Shown: piece after piece, positions 13,769 through 26,275 of the stretch
Layout: every line of letters starts with the position of its first letter
Position numbering within the stretch: position 1 is the first letter of the stretch
Origin: Nymphaea colorata
Taxonomy: Eukaryota; Streptophyta; Magnoliopsida; Nymphaeales; Nymphaeaceae
Length of the DNA stretch: 64,000 nucleotides
Direction: 5' to 3'
NCBI RefSeq assembly: GCF_008831285.2
Contig: NC_045138.2
Coordinates: 40,105,115-40,169,114, forward strand
Notes under the pieces: generated by a model
Seen by the model: the letters and a program-made list of their open reading frames with translations, nothing else
What the model was told of the DNA's origin: nothing
Database searches by the model: none
Made by a program: the position numbers and the translations under genes

Positions 13769-16700
13769 TATAATGATGTCTCGTGAATCATTCAGCAGAT
13801 ACCTAACTAATTGGATTATATTATTGAAAAAGTCAGATCAAGCAGGAAGAGAACATATATGTGAGGACAGTCAGCTAGAGGACATCTAAGCTCCGGCTAG
13901 GACTGCGCATCAGCCTTGCTGCATCGAACATGAAAACATTCGTGTGCATCACGTATGATGCAAAGCGCTTTATATAATGTATGGTTATTAGATTGACCGA
14001 TGGTTTAGCTTGTCATGGTCCATGATGGATGGGACCAAGACCATGCTTTTCGGCCTAGATTGGTGCCAAGGTAGTGGTCATGAGAGGGGTGGTGTTGGCT
14101 TCCCGCTCACTTTGGTAGACTTGATTTGTCGATATCGTCAAGTTAAAAGGGGGTGTCATATGAGTTCGAATTATGCAGTTATGGGGACCCTAAGGTTTAC
14201 TCAACTAGAAGTAAAGATCACGTCGCCGTCCTTTTCATCTTGATTGTCAATGTACTCTTAATCAATACATTATGCTTGGTAAGTAATCTAAGTTGTTAGG
14301 TCAGACGAACTTTAGAAGCAAAATGGAGTGAATTTAACTGGAAGAAGAGAGGAACCATACCAATGATCTTTTGGCTTACATTCCAACATACCCATTGTAC
14401 ATAAGATGGATGTTTGTAGATATCAGGGAAATGCAAAAGCATCAAAAGCTGATCCTTATCACACCTATTTGTCTATTTGTATATTTTACATGCGTAGGAA
14501 CGTTCAATCGTAGTTGGTAAACTCATGATTCGGGCTCAGATTGGCTAACGAATTGGGTCATCATGGGTTAGAGAGTTGATTCGATGACTCATCTGAATTA
14601 GGTGATAAATTTTGTAGTGCATTTTTCTTACAAATAGATGAAGAAAGTAAGTATGTCAGGACTTCATGTTTGATTTTTCAGTTAAAACTGAATAACATGT
14701 ATTATGACTATGTGTGCATATCTGACCAACTGACTCAGCAGACCCTAATTCATGACGCAGTAAATGGACGATCCGGGTGACTCGGATCAGCAATTTATGA
14801 GAATATGAGTTTGAGAACGAATTATGAGAGCAACTGCAGTAGCTTCGGTTGTGCTACTAATTAAACTATCAAAACTGGCCCACTTGATTTGCACGTACAA
14901 CTATTAAGGTGCAATATTATGGGGATATATCCCTTATTTTACGCTTCATTTGGCGTCTACATGAATATAACTTTTCTTAACAAGGAGTCATTCAAGGACA
15001 GGAGTACATAGAACTTAACTTAGCAAGTCTTGTGCTTGCTGCTTGCTCGAGAGGAAGGCCCTGGTGCAGTGACCGAACCAGAATAAATTTTTTTTTGGAG
15101 AAGCATTCATTCACATATTTTCATATTCGAATGACCATCCTTATATATACTCTGCTACTGCCCTAGTGAGACTCGTTCCCATGCTTGAGTCGGACGTTAT
15201 TTTAAATGATCGTGAGGTTAAAACCCACATCCCAAGTGAAAGCGAAGCTACCCTTACTCTCCTTCACCTTCAGGGTTTAGCACTGCATTGGTGCCGGTGA
15301 AGAGTAGGCATACCGTCGTCTAGGTGCCACGCTCCACAATGCCTATATGAATAGCATTAGCGACGTGTCTTCATGGTGCCCCAGACCAACCAGCAGCCTC
15401 TGAGGCTCAGTATAGACATTATTACTGATAGGAATTTACACAGGAATGACACGTCTCATGTCCACTTGATCATCATGACATATACAAGAAAACAGAACTT
15501 TGGTATCCTGTCCATCTTGAACATTTATTGTACTTATTTCATAAGTTGAAATTAACCCTCTAAGGCTTATACTTTGGTCATCATGTCATTAATTGTAAGC
15601 CATTAATCCATCTGAAAAAATGGTTTTTGGTGCTTTGATCACATTTTATCCTGATTTTCATTGTCCCAGAATCTTAACCGTCGTTTCCTCTCTTCTGCGC
15701 AGATGATAAGTAATTAAAGAGACATACATTTATTAGAATCAAGTACTCATAGACGATCTAATGTCACTGGGGATTTCCCCTTTTTTTTTCCCTTTTGGTG
15801 TTAGGTACCTATTTTGCCTACGGCGCAGCAAAGTGGGGCCTGTACAGCGCACACGGTTACCTTTGCACATGGAGGACAAAGAGGAGGAGAAGAAGAAGAT
15901 GAAGAGGAAGAAAGGGCAGTTGCTGTATACCAGTGCTCATCCAGCCTAAAAATCTAAATGCCCACAATCTTGTCCAAGATTTAGAGAGAGAAAGAGTCGC
16001 CAAAATTCTTCGTGTAGCGTTGCATGATGAAGAAAACTTGATCAGCTTTTGGTAAAAAGCAGAGGTTCCAAAAAACAGAGAGTAGGGCTTAGATGGGCAC
16101 AGAGACCAACTTCGAAAAAGGGCCTCACCGTCAAAATTAATGACCCTTGTAGGTGGCGATGAGCATAACGAATAAAGGAGGCCTTGTGGTTGTAGATAGC
16201 AGTCATCATGGTGAGCACTCGTTTACAAGCAGCAGCAGAAGCGAAACCGGAATTTAAGAAGAAAAGGATGAGAAATGGAGTACACAGGCGGGATGGAAGC
16301 AGTATTTAAGGGGTGTTATTGAGGGGGAGAGAGGGAAGAGGGTCCGAGTTCAAACGATCGGTCTTTCAATGCAGTATGAATTGATGAGGAGCCCATGCGT
16401 CCACACACAGTCAAAAACAGAGAAAAAAAAATTCCGATCTTCTTGTTCTTACCTTTATTTTTATCGCGAATCTGCAAAATTTTTGCCCCCTTGACCAAGT
16501 ATGTGGATGGTGTTGTTGAAGGGGATTATTATAATTGTTGATCTATTCGATATATTAAAAAAGATGACTGTCTGTGTGTGTGTGTGGGGGGAGGGAGTAG
16601 TAGCTTTCTCACGTGCTTGTGGGGTTTTGTCAAGAAGCAGATGTGGGCTCCTGCTGCGCTGCCTTCACCCTCTTCTACCTCTCGTCATCATCTGCCAAAG

Positions 16701-18870
16701 GCAACACATCCCCTCAGTTACGATTGTCTATTCCATTGAGATCCCCCTCCTTCCCTTCTCTCTCTCCCCAGCTCCCTCTCTCTCTACAGCCTAGAATGAA
16801 CCAGACCAACTGTAAAGGGGAGAAGAGGCAAGGCAGCAGACCAGACCTAAAACGATGAATGTGATATGTAAGAGAGAGAGGGAGAGAGAGGCAATTAGCC
16901 AATGGGCGGCGAATAATGGAAAGTGACACTTCACACAAAATTCACACAAAACCTCTTTATGTCAGATGGCTGAGAACCACCCGATTAAAAAGCTTTGTTA
17001 GAAAAGAAGGGGGAAGGGGTAGAGAGGGGTACCCATCAGCTAGCTATGTTCTTTATTTAGAGCAGAGAGAGACAGAGGGGGAGAGGGTTCTCATGGGGTC
17101 CTCCCGTGTTTGTTTTACTGCTCTCCGACCGAGAATCAACACGCAAGAGCCATCTTTTCAAAGCTTCATCTTCAAAGCTCCTGCTCTCAAGTCTCCGCAG
17201 CAACGAGAAGAAGCAGCAGCAGCAGCAGTACCCACGAATCAAAATCTTGTGAAGCGAATGAGCAGCGAAGGAAATCAGGATGATAACGAGAAATGGTGTC
17301 ATCTAAAGCAAGCCAAGCCAACTGGAGCCAGTTCAGGTCAAACAACTGGGTTCTGCGCCAAAGACGGCCTAATGACCGCCATTGTTTATATCATTAAATA
17401 GGTTCGAAATACGCATCCCGTACGATGAATTTATTGGCATTGCCATTGAATAATTGGGCAATTGGCAAAAGGACAAGTGGTTCTTGGATTTTCATGGCAA
17501 AAGCGAGACACCCACCTTTTTAATTTTTTTGTTTTTTTAATATTTTCTCCTGTGATCTTTGGGGATGAAAAAGTTACAAAAAAAATTCGAAGAGGGCAAC
17601 GGTTTTACCAAGAGTTTCCTGGTAAAAAAAAAAAAAAATGGAAAAGGGAAAGAAGGGAACAGGAAATAAGAATTTATTAAACGATTCCCCTATGCGCTCT
17701 AGCCCTCGTGTAGCCCCTCTTTCGAAGCTCTCTCCGGCTCCACCCCTTTGCGTTTTCAATATTAACTTCTCGAATTACTCATCTGTCCTCGTCCCAGAGG
17801 TTGTCGAGAAGTTCCAGGCAGTCATTCGGGAGCACCCGGAAAAGTTTCCCTCCTCCCAACTCTACCTGACAGTTCTTTTATGTTTTACACTGCTGCGCCT
17901 GAACTGCGCCACATTTCCTCTTGGGCAGCTCTGATTTCAAAGGAAGATGCCAATTTCGTTTCATGGAAGCTTGGTCGTTCTTCGCCGAACGATGAAAACA
18001 AATCCTAATATACATGATTTATTTTCTTACTTGTTTACTGTTAGTGGGTAAGAAGAACCGGAGTATATTAACCGGCGGCCGTGGCACAGGAACCAAGAGT
18101 CGTTTCAGAGCGCTGTTGTCCTCTGGGCACAGAGGGGGAGGGATTTGCCCGAGGCGAAAACGCAGAGAAGTTAGCTGCTGATAGGCCACAGATCCTTTTT
18201 GATCTGTTCCCGAGTCCTTGCCACCGTTCCTTTTCTGTTCCTGCGGTCCCTGATCAACGGCTAGGATCCTCTCCCGTGAAATTCCCTGCCCTTTATTACG
18301 AGCCTTTCACTTTTCAAGAGAGAGAGACACTCCCTCTCTTGCACATTGTTCCTGCCGGATTAGAAAGGAGGAAACAGAAATCGTGGGGTTTTCTTTCCCG
18401 GATAACATCGGTTTTTCCCGAGACATTGGTGTCCCTGGGTGTTGGACGTGGCTGTTGTTGCCAGCGTTGGGGACAATTGACACGCGCAGAGATAGATATC
18501 CATTTCCAGCCCCTTTCTCTTCTCCCCTCCTGCTTATTGGCACGCATTTTCTTGTTCCTCTCTTCACACTGTTCACAATTTACAATTTAAAAAAAGGAAG
18601 AGCAAGGAAGGGTAACAGGCACACCCCGGCCGGCTTAGATCAAGAGAGAAAAAAAAAAAGGAGAGCTTTGAAAAAAATTTAAAGAGAAAAGACAATTAGG
18701 AAAAAAGGGGAAAAGGGGAAAACGAAAAAGAGTGTCAGTCACTATTCCCCTTCTTACATACACTACTATGATGAGCTAACCCCCTCTCTCTTCCCTCCCT
18801 CCTCCCCAAAGCCCTCCCCTTTTTCCACCCTTTCTTTCCCTCTCTCCCCTTCTATCTTTATAGTTCGGTA
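12799..18870. other. Intergenic DNA and probable TCP upstream region
   Basis: No gene recognised. A (TA)n tract lies at about 13733-13765. From about 16700 the base composition shifts to CT/GA-rich tracts (16750-16800, 18310-18340, 18620-18850), typical of a plant promoter and leader. Several low-complexity open frames occur at 16500-18600, including a 161-codon one at 16916-17401, but none has a domain. This stretch probably includes the promoter of the TCP gene; the transcription start cannot be fixed. Confidence 0.45.
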
Positions 18871-19248
18871 ATGGAATTTGGGGAGCTGGATGGCGCATTC
18901 GAGAGGGAGGGAGCCCAGGAGAAGACCCTCTAGGAGAAGCTCGAGCAGGTTGAAAGCTGGAAGAAGAGGAGGAGAAGAGGAGGATTCTTCTGGATCATCG
19001 TCAACAACAACACCATCTTCAGACCCATCATCATCAACATCATCATCATCAGCAGCAGCAGCAGCAGCAACAGAGGAAGACGACCCACCAGCCCGGCCTC
19101 CTGGCCGTCGCCGAGCCGTCGGAGCCCCCGTTCCTTCCATCTTCGTCTACTGAACATGCACGGTTTGGCAGCGAGGGGATGGGCGAGCCGACTTCCACAC
19201 CTCGACTGGGGTCCTTCAGAGGGAGCCGCGGCGGCAACAGCAAGGTAG
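18871..19248 (+). promoter_or_regulatory. uORF-rich leader of the TCP gene
   Basis: Three upstream ATGs precede the TCP start at 19179. An ATG at 18871 opens 20 codons (stop 18931-18933), one at 18890 opens 87 codons (stop 19151-19153), and one at 19156 opens 30 codons ending at 19246-19248, overlapping the TCP start in another frame. If transcription begins upstream of 18871 these would strongly limit main-frame translation unless bypassed. The TCP frame itself stays open back to a stop at 18951 but has no Met there. The leader encodes mostly His/Gln or Ser/Ala low complexity. The regulatory role is inferred. Confidence 0.45.
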
Positions 19249-20357
19249 GGGAGATAGTGGAGGTGGAGGGCGGCCACATTGTGAGGTCGACAGGGAGGAA
19301 GGACCGCCATAGCAAGGTGTGCACGGCCAAGGGGCCGAGGGACCGCCGGGTCCGGCTGTCTGCCCACACGGCTATTCAGTTCTACGACGTCCAGGACCGT
19401 CTAGGCTACGACCGCCCCAGCAAGGCCGTCGATTGGCTCATCAAGAAAGCTAAACCCGCCATCGATGAGCTCGCGCAGCTGCCCGCCTGGCAACCCACTG
19501 CCCTTAGCCCCACCGAACCCCGCCACCATCATCACCACCGCCGAGCCCATGTCGAAACCGACCCAGCCGACCCGGATTCCTCTTCTCTCAGGAAGCAACC
19601 ATCCCTTCCACAACCGCCGCCACAACCGCCGCCGCCATCCGAAACACCACCTTCTTCTGCCTTTGAGCCTTTGAATCCCGCCAACTTCCTCCCGCCCTCG
19701 CTTGATTCAGACGCCATTGCCGACACCATCAAGTCCTTCTTCCCGCCCTCCTCGTTTACCTCCACCACCTCGTCCTCCGCCCTCATCAATTTCCAGAACT
19801 ACCACCAGCAGCACCAACCACCAACTCCGCCTTCTCAGCCCACCGCTCCTCCGTCCATCACCCGAGAGCTCCGTCTCTCGCTCCAATCATTCCAGGACCA
19901 GCAGCACAGCAGTCAGAACCAGCACCACCCTGCCCTTCACAACCAGAGGTTCTCTGGCGACGCTGCTGCCGGAGAGCCGCAGGGCCTGTACTTCGCTGGG
20001 GATTGGGAGCAGCAGCAGGCGGAGCTGGGTAGGTTTCAGAGATTGGTCTCGTGGAATGCCGCATCTGCAGACGGCAACACCGCAGGCTTCCTCGGTTCTC
20101 TGCCGCAGTTCCTGCCGTCGATGCCCATGCCGGCCAGCCAGAACACCAGCTTGTTCGTTCAGAGGGGACCCCTTCAGTCCAGTAGCTCGTCTTCGGTTCG
20201 TGCCCGGATTGTGCCGGAGACCCAAGTGGCCATGCCTGCCGGATATGCGGCTGGCGGGTTCGTGGGTTTCCGGATTCCGGCACGAATCCAAGGCGAGGAG
20301 GAGCAAGAGGACGATGGCAACAAGCCGTCTTCTGCTGCCTCTACTTCTCATCATTGA
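19179..20357 (+). CDS. CIN-class TCP transcription factor (TCP4-like, miR319 target)
   Basis: Intronless 392-aa protein. Residues about 32-96 form the TCP bHLH domain: [37 protein letters not shown] and [20 protein letters not shown]. This is the class II CIN form, with the EIVEVEGG lead-in seen in TCP4-type proteins. The remainder is Pro/Gln/His/Ser-rich and disordered, as usual in the family, and ends in acidic [10 protein letters not shown] and STSHH. CIN-TCPs bind GGNCCC-type sites and drive leaf-cell maturation. A miR319 complementary site lies in the 3' half of the coding region. The start at 19179 is chosen because MGE and the short lead-in match the usual CIN-TCP N-terminus; the frame is open upstream but lacks another Met. 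Paralogue identity (TCP3/4/10) cannot be settled. Confidence 0.97.
   Translation: MGEPTSTPRLGSFRGSRGGNSKVGEIVEVEGGHIVRSTGRKDRHSKVCTAKGPRDRRVRLSAHTAIQFYDVQDRLGYDRPSKAVDWLIKKAKPAIDELAQLPAWQPTALSPTEPRHHHHHRRAHVETDPADPDSSSLRKQPSLPQPPPQPPPPSETPPSSAFEPLNPANFLPPSLDSDAIADTIKSFFPPSSFTSTTSSSALINFQNYHQQHQPPTPPSQPTAPPSITRELRLSLQSFQDQQHSSQNQHHPALHNQRFSGDAAAGEPQGLYFAGDWEQQQAELGRFQRLVSWNAASADGNTAGFLGSLPQFLPSMPMPASQNTSLFVQRGPLQSSSSSSVRARIVPETQVAMPAGYAAGGFVGFRIPARIQGEEEQEDDGNKPSSAASTSHH
20162..20182 (+). promoter_or_regulatory. miR319 target site in TCP coding sequence
   Basis: AGGGGACCCCTTCAGTCCAG (20163-20182) matches the known miR319 site of CIN-TCP mRNAs, read here as QRGPLQSS. Pairing with miR319 is continuous over the CCTTCAGTCCA core, with mismatches towards the target's 5' side as in known targets. 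It predicts cleavage of the transcript by miR319. Confidence 0.93.
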
Positions 20358-23300
20358 CATCCTACTACTCTAGCATCCACTCCTAGTACTAAATCGGCAC
20401 AAAGGTGAGCATTTTCATTTCCCTGTCATCCCTGCTACTGGAGTAAGTGCTCAAACAAAAATTATTAGAGAAAAGAGTTTAGAAGATGGCTGTTTTCTTC
20501 TTTGACAGACTTGGAGATGGAGAAGCAGAGACCCCAATTTGGAAGGGAAAGAACATTAATCGGAAAACGGTACCTACTCTAGTTGCAGATTTCAATGAAT
20601 GCATATACCGTTTGAAGAAGCCTATGTTTCTTCTTCATTGCGGGTCGTTGTGGACTTGATAGTTTCTGTTATTGCTTTCCTTCTTTTCTTCTTATTGGGT
20701 ACATGGATGGAACATTACAGTATCATCTCCTAGGACCATTTTTTTTTCTTTTTGCTTATTTTGGGTAGCAGTCTAGATATGGTGATGTTATGGGATTTTT
20801 CTCTTTTTGTCGTGAACTTTCTTATTCAGTGTTTCTTGATTGGCAATGGGTAGCTTGAGATAACATGGTAAATGAGGGTTTGAATGAATGAAACAGAGGG
20901 GGTATCAGAGCGTTTGGAATGGAGCCATTGAGGCTTTGCTTGTTCATTTCCATGTTGAAAGCGAGAGAAGTCTTCTCTCTTTGCTTTCCTCATTTGGAAA
21001 ATTTGTGATGGTTTGCTTTTGGACTTGTAGTTTGCAGTGTAGGGAAGCAAGCTTTCTTCGGGCCTTTCCTGTTCCACTCTTTTTTGCGACTCCACTTCCC
21101 ATCGGCATTATGGTTAATTAGGATGCAAACGTTCTAATTTTTAGGAAAAACAATGTGCGCACTACGCCAACGATGTGTGACCTATCATCCGTTTATACAT
21201 TCTTTAGTTTGAACTGAGCAACCGAAGGCTAGCAATGGCTGCCATGATTTCTTTCGTTTGAGCTCGTTACTCCTTTTGATGAGTTTAGCTGATGGTTGGG
21301 CCGTCCTATCCTAGACTACTACTGACGGCTAGTGCATCTTTTAGCCTACTCTGTGTGGTGCTTTCCTGTTTTTGTTTCGTGTTTTTTTTGGGGGGTTTGG
21401 GAGTTCTCAATCTTTGTCTAAAGACTCGTGCACGGTATTCTAATGGCACTTGTCATATTCCCCTTCGTTTTGCTTTTCACGTGCCTCTTTTCTTTTTTAT
21501 GAATTGTTAATGTGCCCTCTGTTGCTATTTTTAGAAACATCTTGATCCAAGTGCCGGGTCCATTTCTTTGAAAACTCTTGTGTTTGGGTCTTGAGAAATT
21601 TGCCATGGAGCTTATGATAATGTCGATTTTACCGGCATAAAGGACCTTTTAAAGGAAGGCCAACAAAGAAAATGTTCCTCCAAAAAGCTGGTCATTCCTT
21701 ATCCTTTGGGACCGTTCCTTGATGCCAACCCCAATTTGCAATTAAATATTTGTGAACGGTTTGAATGTTGGGAGACTGCTGAGCCTTTCAGGGACAAGAG
21801 GTGTGGGGGGGTGGCTCTGACTGTTCTATAGTTAACTTCATCCGAGAAACATCTTGTGGGGTTTTCCCTGGTTATCTATTGAATGGTTGAGCGGATTTTT
21901 TTCCTCATTGGGGTTTCAGTTTAATATATGAAAGTGTCTTTTGTGGTACTTTCTCTTTCATGATGAAGACGAGTGGACATCAGGGGGATCTACAGTACAG
22001 TGTACCCTGAAGCCATGGTGTACTCGAGATGGAACCTGATTGCGGTGGTTTGATGTTAGATGTGTCAAAGTTTGTGGTCCTAGCTCCATTAGATGATGAA
22101 AGTCAGACAAATGCACGCTGTGCAAACAGAGCCTTCATACTCGTGTTTTCGTTTGCGCTCGTTGACAGACTCTGCATATGGTTAAATGATAACACTGTCA
22201 TCCACTTGTGATCATCTGAACTGAACAAGTATGATCAGAAGGTAGTGGACGCAAGTTGCACCCTTGGGTCGTTACACAGAGCAGCGTTTCCCAACGCATG
22301 TGAATGGGATACATCTGTTTTCTGTGAGATGATGCACAGCAGAAGGGCTTTAACAACTGTCAACAAACTCGAGAAAGCACGAGTACTGAAAGTTTCTGCT
22401 TTGTCTTGAGAAAATGGTTCCAACACATGATCGTCTTTCTTAGGAGTGGGACTCCTAAATTTTTTCTTGTGCCCACCTGATCTTTCGCTAGCCATGTCCT
22501 CTCATCTTCTGGGCACTGCCTGGTATTGCTGCTAAATCTTGAATGAATCTGCATGGGATCTGAGTGTTGCTGTTACCCGCTTCTCTTGCGAGGTTCATGA
22601 TTTTTTTTTTTAGGAGCTGTCCACTCTTTCAATCGCTTCTTTTTTGCGTACTTTCTGGATAAATTTTACATTTAGTTTCCACTTCTGTTGCTTTTGTGTG
22701 GACGATTCTCCTTGTGCCAAAGCGACGGCGGCGGCTTCAACTTGATGCCTGGTATGGTAAGAGAACGAGTAATGACAGGCGATGACCGACAAGTCCAAGA
22801 GTAATTTCCAACCAGTGGTCTGCCGGATCAAAGTCTCTTCAGCGATATCAACTCTCCACCATACATTGTACTTCTCCATCCTATTACTTCGAGCATTTGT
22901 CCAGCACCTTTTAGAGGGTCCTCGTGGGAATGGTTAGATTAAGGTGAAATATGGACGGCGCAAATGTGGGATTTCTTTGAAAATATGATCTTTCGACGAC
23001 CAAATCTGCATTCATATTATATGCCGTCACCCTGTCTCCCCCATCAATGCCGTGCTAAGATTTCCTCATTGAAGAACGGTCGCATGAACAATTAAAAGCA
23101 TTTATTTTTCCTAAAAACCTTCTTCAAAAGATACTCATGTAGAAATTTTTAGTGATTGTGAGGTCTATAAATATGTAGAAACTAATGCTACTGTATTTTT
23201 GCAATAAAATCATGACCTCATTAAATTGGGAGTGGTTCAAAACGTTTCTAAAACCTTTTGATGGCTTCTTGTACTTCAAAAGTTAATTCTTCAAAAAACT

Positions 23301-25830
23301 TGGTATCACATTGGCTCGTCTCTGATCTACGCGACTGACAGTTGAAGTGAGTGACACATGTTCCTCATTTCGTCACTGCTTTTTCAAGTTCTTTTCCTTT
23401 AGGAGAAAGAGAGAGAGTTGAAAAACGAGGCGGTGAATTACGGGAAGAATATTCCATACGTAGGAAAATTATACCCGGCACGACAAGATAGAATTCCTTC
23501 ACTACAGTGAAGAATGAATGCTGCGAGCGTGGCTGATATCAGAAAGTTCATCGTTCATCAATGCGTAAGAACTGCAACAAAGTCAAGAAGAGCGATCTCC
23601 CTGTCCCCAGTTTGAATCCTCAACTGAAGCGATCCTTAGATCTTATCAGAGGAAGAGGATGGACCAAAAGAGAGATTCTGCCTGTGGACCAGAAAGGTCA
23701 GATCCTGCCTTCCCCTCGGATCTTATTACCTCCCCACTCCTGTCTTCTTCATTCCTTCCTACATCTTTTCCGATCCGGACCCCCTCGAAAGGGACGGGTG
23801 TCGAAAAGGTAAGGGTTCTTCTGATCCAAGCGATCCATCCGCTGCAATTGCAGCTGTGGGTATCATGTTCGTGGACGTCATAACTCATTAGACAGTACCT
23901 ACAGCTCAGAACAGTGCATGTCTTGATCCAGTTGTATTCATGGACGTCATAACTCCTGCACAGAGTACCTAACAGGCTCGGTTCAGTGCATTCTTCATTC
24001 AACTGGACTTGCCGGACATTATTTAAAGGAAAGAACGATTTAGAAAATAGTTTTCGCTGCAGACGTCGACGCGATGCTTCTTGACGCAAAGCCTGATCAA
24101 GCTAATCGCAGATTTAGCCTTAAAAATCGAAATTCCTGCACAATAAGACGTCTCAGGTCAACCACCATACCATCTTCCTGCCAAACAGCAATTAACTAAT
24201 AATCAATTAAAATATTTTATTGCTGCTTAATCCCATTGACAACTTTGCATCTCTAAAATTTGTAGGGAGGAAATTTCACACTACAGTAGAATACTGTGGT
24301 CAATTTGTGCTATTAAAGAAAAGTGACCAAAGTTTTTGGAAACCAACATGCGTATGATCCTCAATGGAAGCTTTTATGAATGCTGTTCTGGCTTTCATAA
24401 ACTTTTTTGGGTTTCGACCTTGGGATTGCCTTTAGTTGGCAGACCCATTAAGCTGTGGTGTAGTCATTGCATGCCGGTTGTTCCACATCCAAATAAATAA
24501 AAGCTGCATTTTAATGCAATTGATTCACTTTATAAGGCCCATCGCAGCAGTGTTTTACAGACCTACAGCTTTTGAAGTTTGTACCTCAAGTTACTTTTCA
24601 GCGGCGGCGGACAGTACTTTTTCTGTAATTCAGACTGTTCATTCAATCGATTTACTAGCATTTCTTCACCCCTGCAACATGTTTTCAACACCAAAAAGAG
24701 AAAAGGGACTCCTATATTTCTCAAAAATTTGAGATCAGGTATCCAAATGTCATTATATATCTACAATTGCTTGAGAAAAGACCTTCACCCAATAAAACCT
24801 GTAAGGAGATCAAGAGCTTAAATTGATTTGGAGAGTCCCTGTTCCTCCTGCATGATCAAGGTTGTCCTTTTCCTTTTTTCTTTCTGTGACGCTTGATATC
24901 CAGAGTAGATAGAGTAATCACATCATAAATGATTAAAGTATGCACATGTTGTTCTTTCTTTCTTCAATGCTGCTGCGTCGGTTGCTGCTTTTCCATCCAT
25001 AAATACTAACTGTTCCTCCCCAAGATATTTTCAGGAATGTAACGCATACGAGATCCGTGGCCTGGTCGATCACCACGCCGTAAAGGACTCGCCCGTTTTT
25101 TTCCAGGTCACATGCAGGTAGTCATTGGGATGACATTGACAAATGCTGAAAATGGTTAGCTTCCTCCTTTCTGATTGCTGCTGTTTTAATGACAGAGAAC
25201 CCACCATGATCAAGCCATCAAATATCAGTTTTATCTACTAAAAGAAAAAAGAACATGGGGATTGCTTATAATTTTTCGGATGAAAGGAAAAAATCTTCTT
25301 CACACCCAACGAAGAGCAAAATTAACAGAAAAGTTTCACGCCGGGTTTCTTCTTTTGCCTCCAAAATTTCATTCAATAGTCGGACACGATGTAACTTGTT
25401 CTGCGCTGACAGTGCCAATAAGTAAACCAACCGAAGACAAGATGTAAAATGGATGGGAAATCTAATGACTGATCTAATTCTTGAATCACTTTACTGGAAT
25501 TTGGTAAAAGAAAAACTGAATTTGGACAAATCAGATTCCGGTTTGGTAAGCAGTTTCTTAACTGAATCCGAATATAAGACCAGTACTCGACTACGACACG
25601 ATCAATAAAGAGTTACATGTCAACATTGATCTTGTGGTAATAGGAACTAAATTTGGTTTTAGAAAATAAGGTACAAAACAAAGCCGAAACCTAAATCCAA
25701 ATTCAATTACACGGGACCCAATTAAATTGAACTCGGTAAATGATGAATCCAACACAAATCTAAACCAATAAACAATTTATATCCTTTCTTTTGTGATTGC
25801 TTGCCTAACAAAATCAACAATCCCTTAAAG
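20358..25830. other. TCP 3' region and gene-free DNA
   Basis: The first few hundred bases are presumably TCP 3' untranslated sequence; a possible donor (AAAG|GTGAGC, near 20405) hints at a 3'-UTR intron but is unproven. Beyond that, short open frames only. Positions 23866 to about 24003 hold an imperfect tandem repeat of about 69 bp, with GGACGTCATAACTC at 23873 and 23942. No RNA gene was recognised. Confidence 0.5.
23866..24003. repeat. Imperfect 69-bp tandem repeat
   Basis: Two diverged units share (T/C)GTGGACGTCATAACTC-like starts, an AGTACCTA core and CAGTGCAT..CTT ends. The start-to-start distance of the GGACGTCATAACTC word is 69 bases. No coding role seen. Confidence 0.7.
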
Positions 25831-26275
25831 GGTGTTTGGTACTAAGAACATAGCGTTCTTAGAACACTTATTCCTAAAACATATGTTTCAAATGTGCTCT
25901 TATTTTCATTGTGAGTCTAGGTTTTGAAGTCAGAAATAACATTCATAGTTACATCATGTTTTCTAATACAATAGCATAGTGGCAAACTCACCGGGCTGGC
26001 TCTGGAATCGCCTGAGCCAACTTGGATCGCTAAAAAATCTAGCCACGAGTCAAGGTTGGCCCGACTCGCCTCCAACTTGGCCCTCACTCGCTTGATTCGA
26101 CTGTAGTGTTTTTCATTATAGTTATTTTGAAACTAGGCCGAGTCAACGAGTCAACTTGCAGACCCGGTGGCCTGCTGATCCAAGTTCGAATCACGAGTTT
26201 GCCAATTATTATTTTTAACATGTATGTTGCGGGAACATATGTTCTCAACAGACAATGTTCTTCTTATCAAACACT
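25831..26275. mobile_element. MITE, second copy of the 10248 family, carrying a nested insert
   Basis: Left end GGTGTTTGGTACTAAGAACA and the complement of the right end (GTGTTTGATAAGAAGAACA) match the ends of the 10248 element. Flanks CCTTAAAG and ACTTAAAA agree at 6 of 8 bases, a possible 8-bp target-site duplication. It is about twice as long as the 10248 copy because of a further element at 25980-26204. Confidence 0.7.
25980..26204. mobile_element. Nested element with perfect 10-bp terminal inverted repeats
   Basis: Starts TGGCAAACTC and ends GAGTTTGCCA, exact inverted repeats, enclosing about 205 bp rich in GAGTCA/GACTCG words. It sits wholly within the 25831-26275 MITE, so it inserted later. 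Target-site duplication is not obvious. Confidence 0.7.

Noticed and set aside
16916-17401. 161-codon open frame upstream of the TCP gene
   Set aside because: Starts in a GA-rich leader-like tract, has an AGC-repeat-derived Ala run and no domain; more likely untranslated or non-coding.
18890-19153. 87-codon Arg/Ser/Ala-rich frame as a separate gene
   Set aside because: Low-complexity, with CAT/CAG repeat-derived runs, and in the likely TCP leader; treated as a uORF only.
24990-25120. Exon-like open sequence in more than one frame
   Set aside because: No family recognised on either strand and no linked exons; not enough to call a gene or pseudogene.
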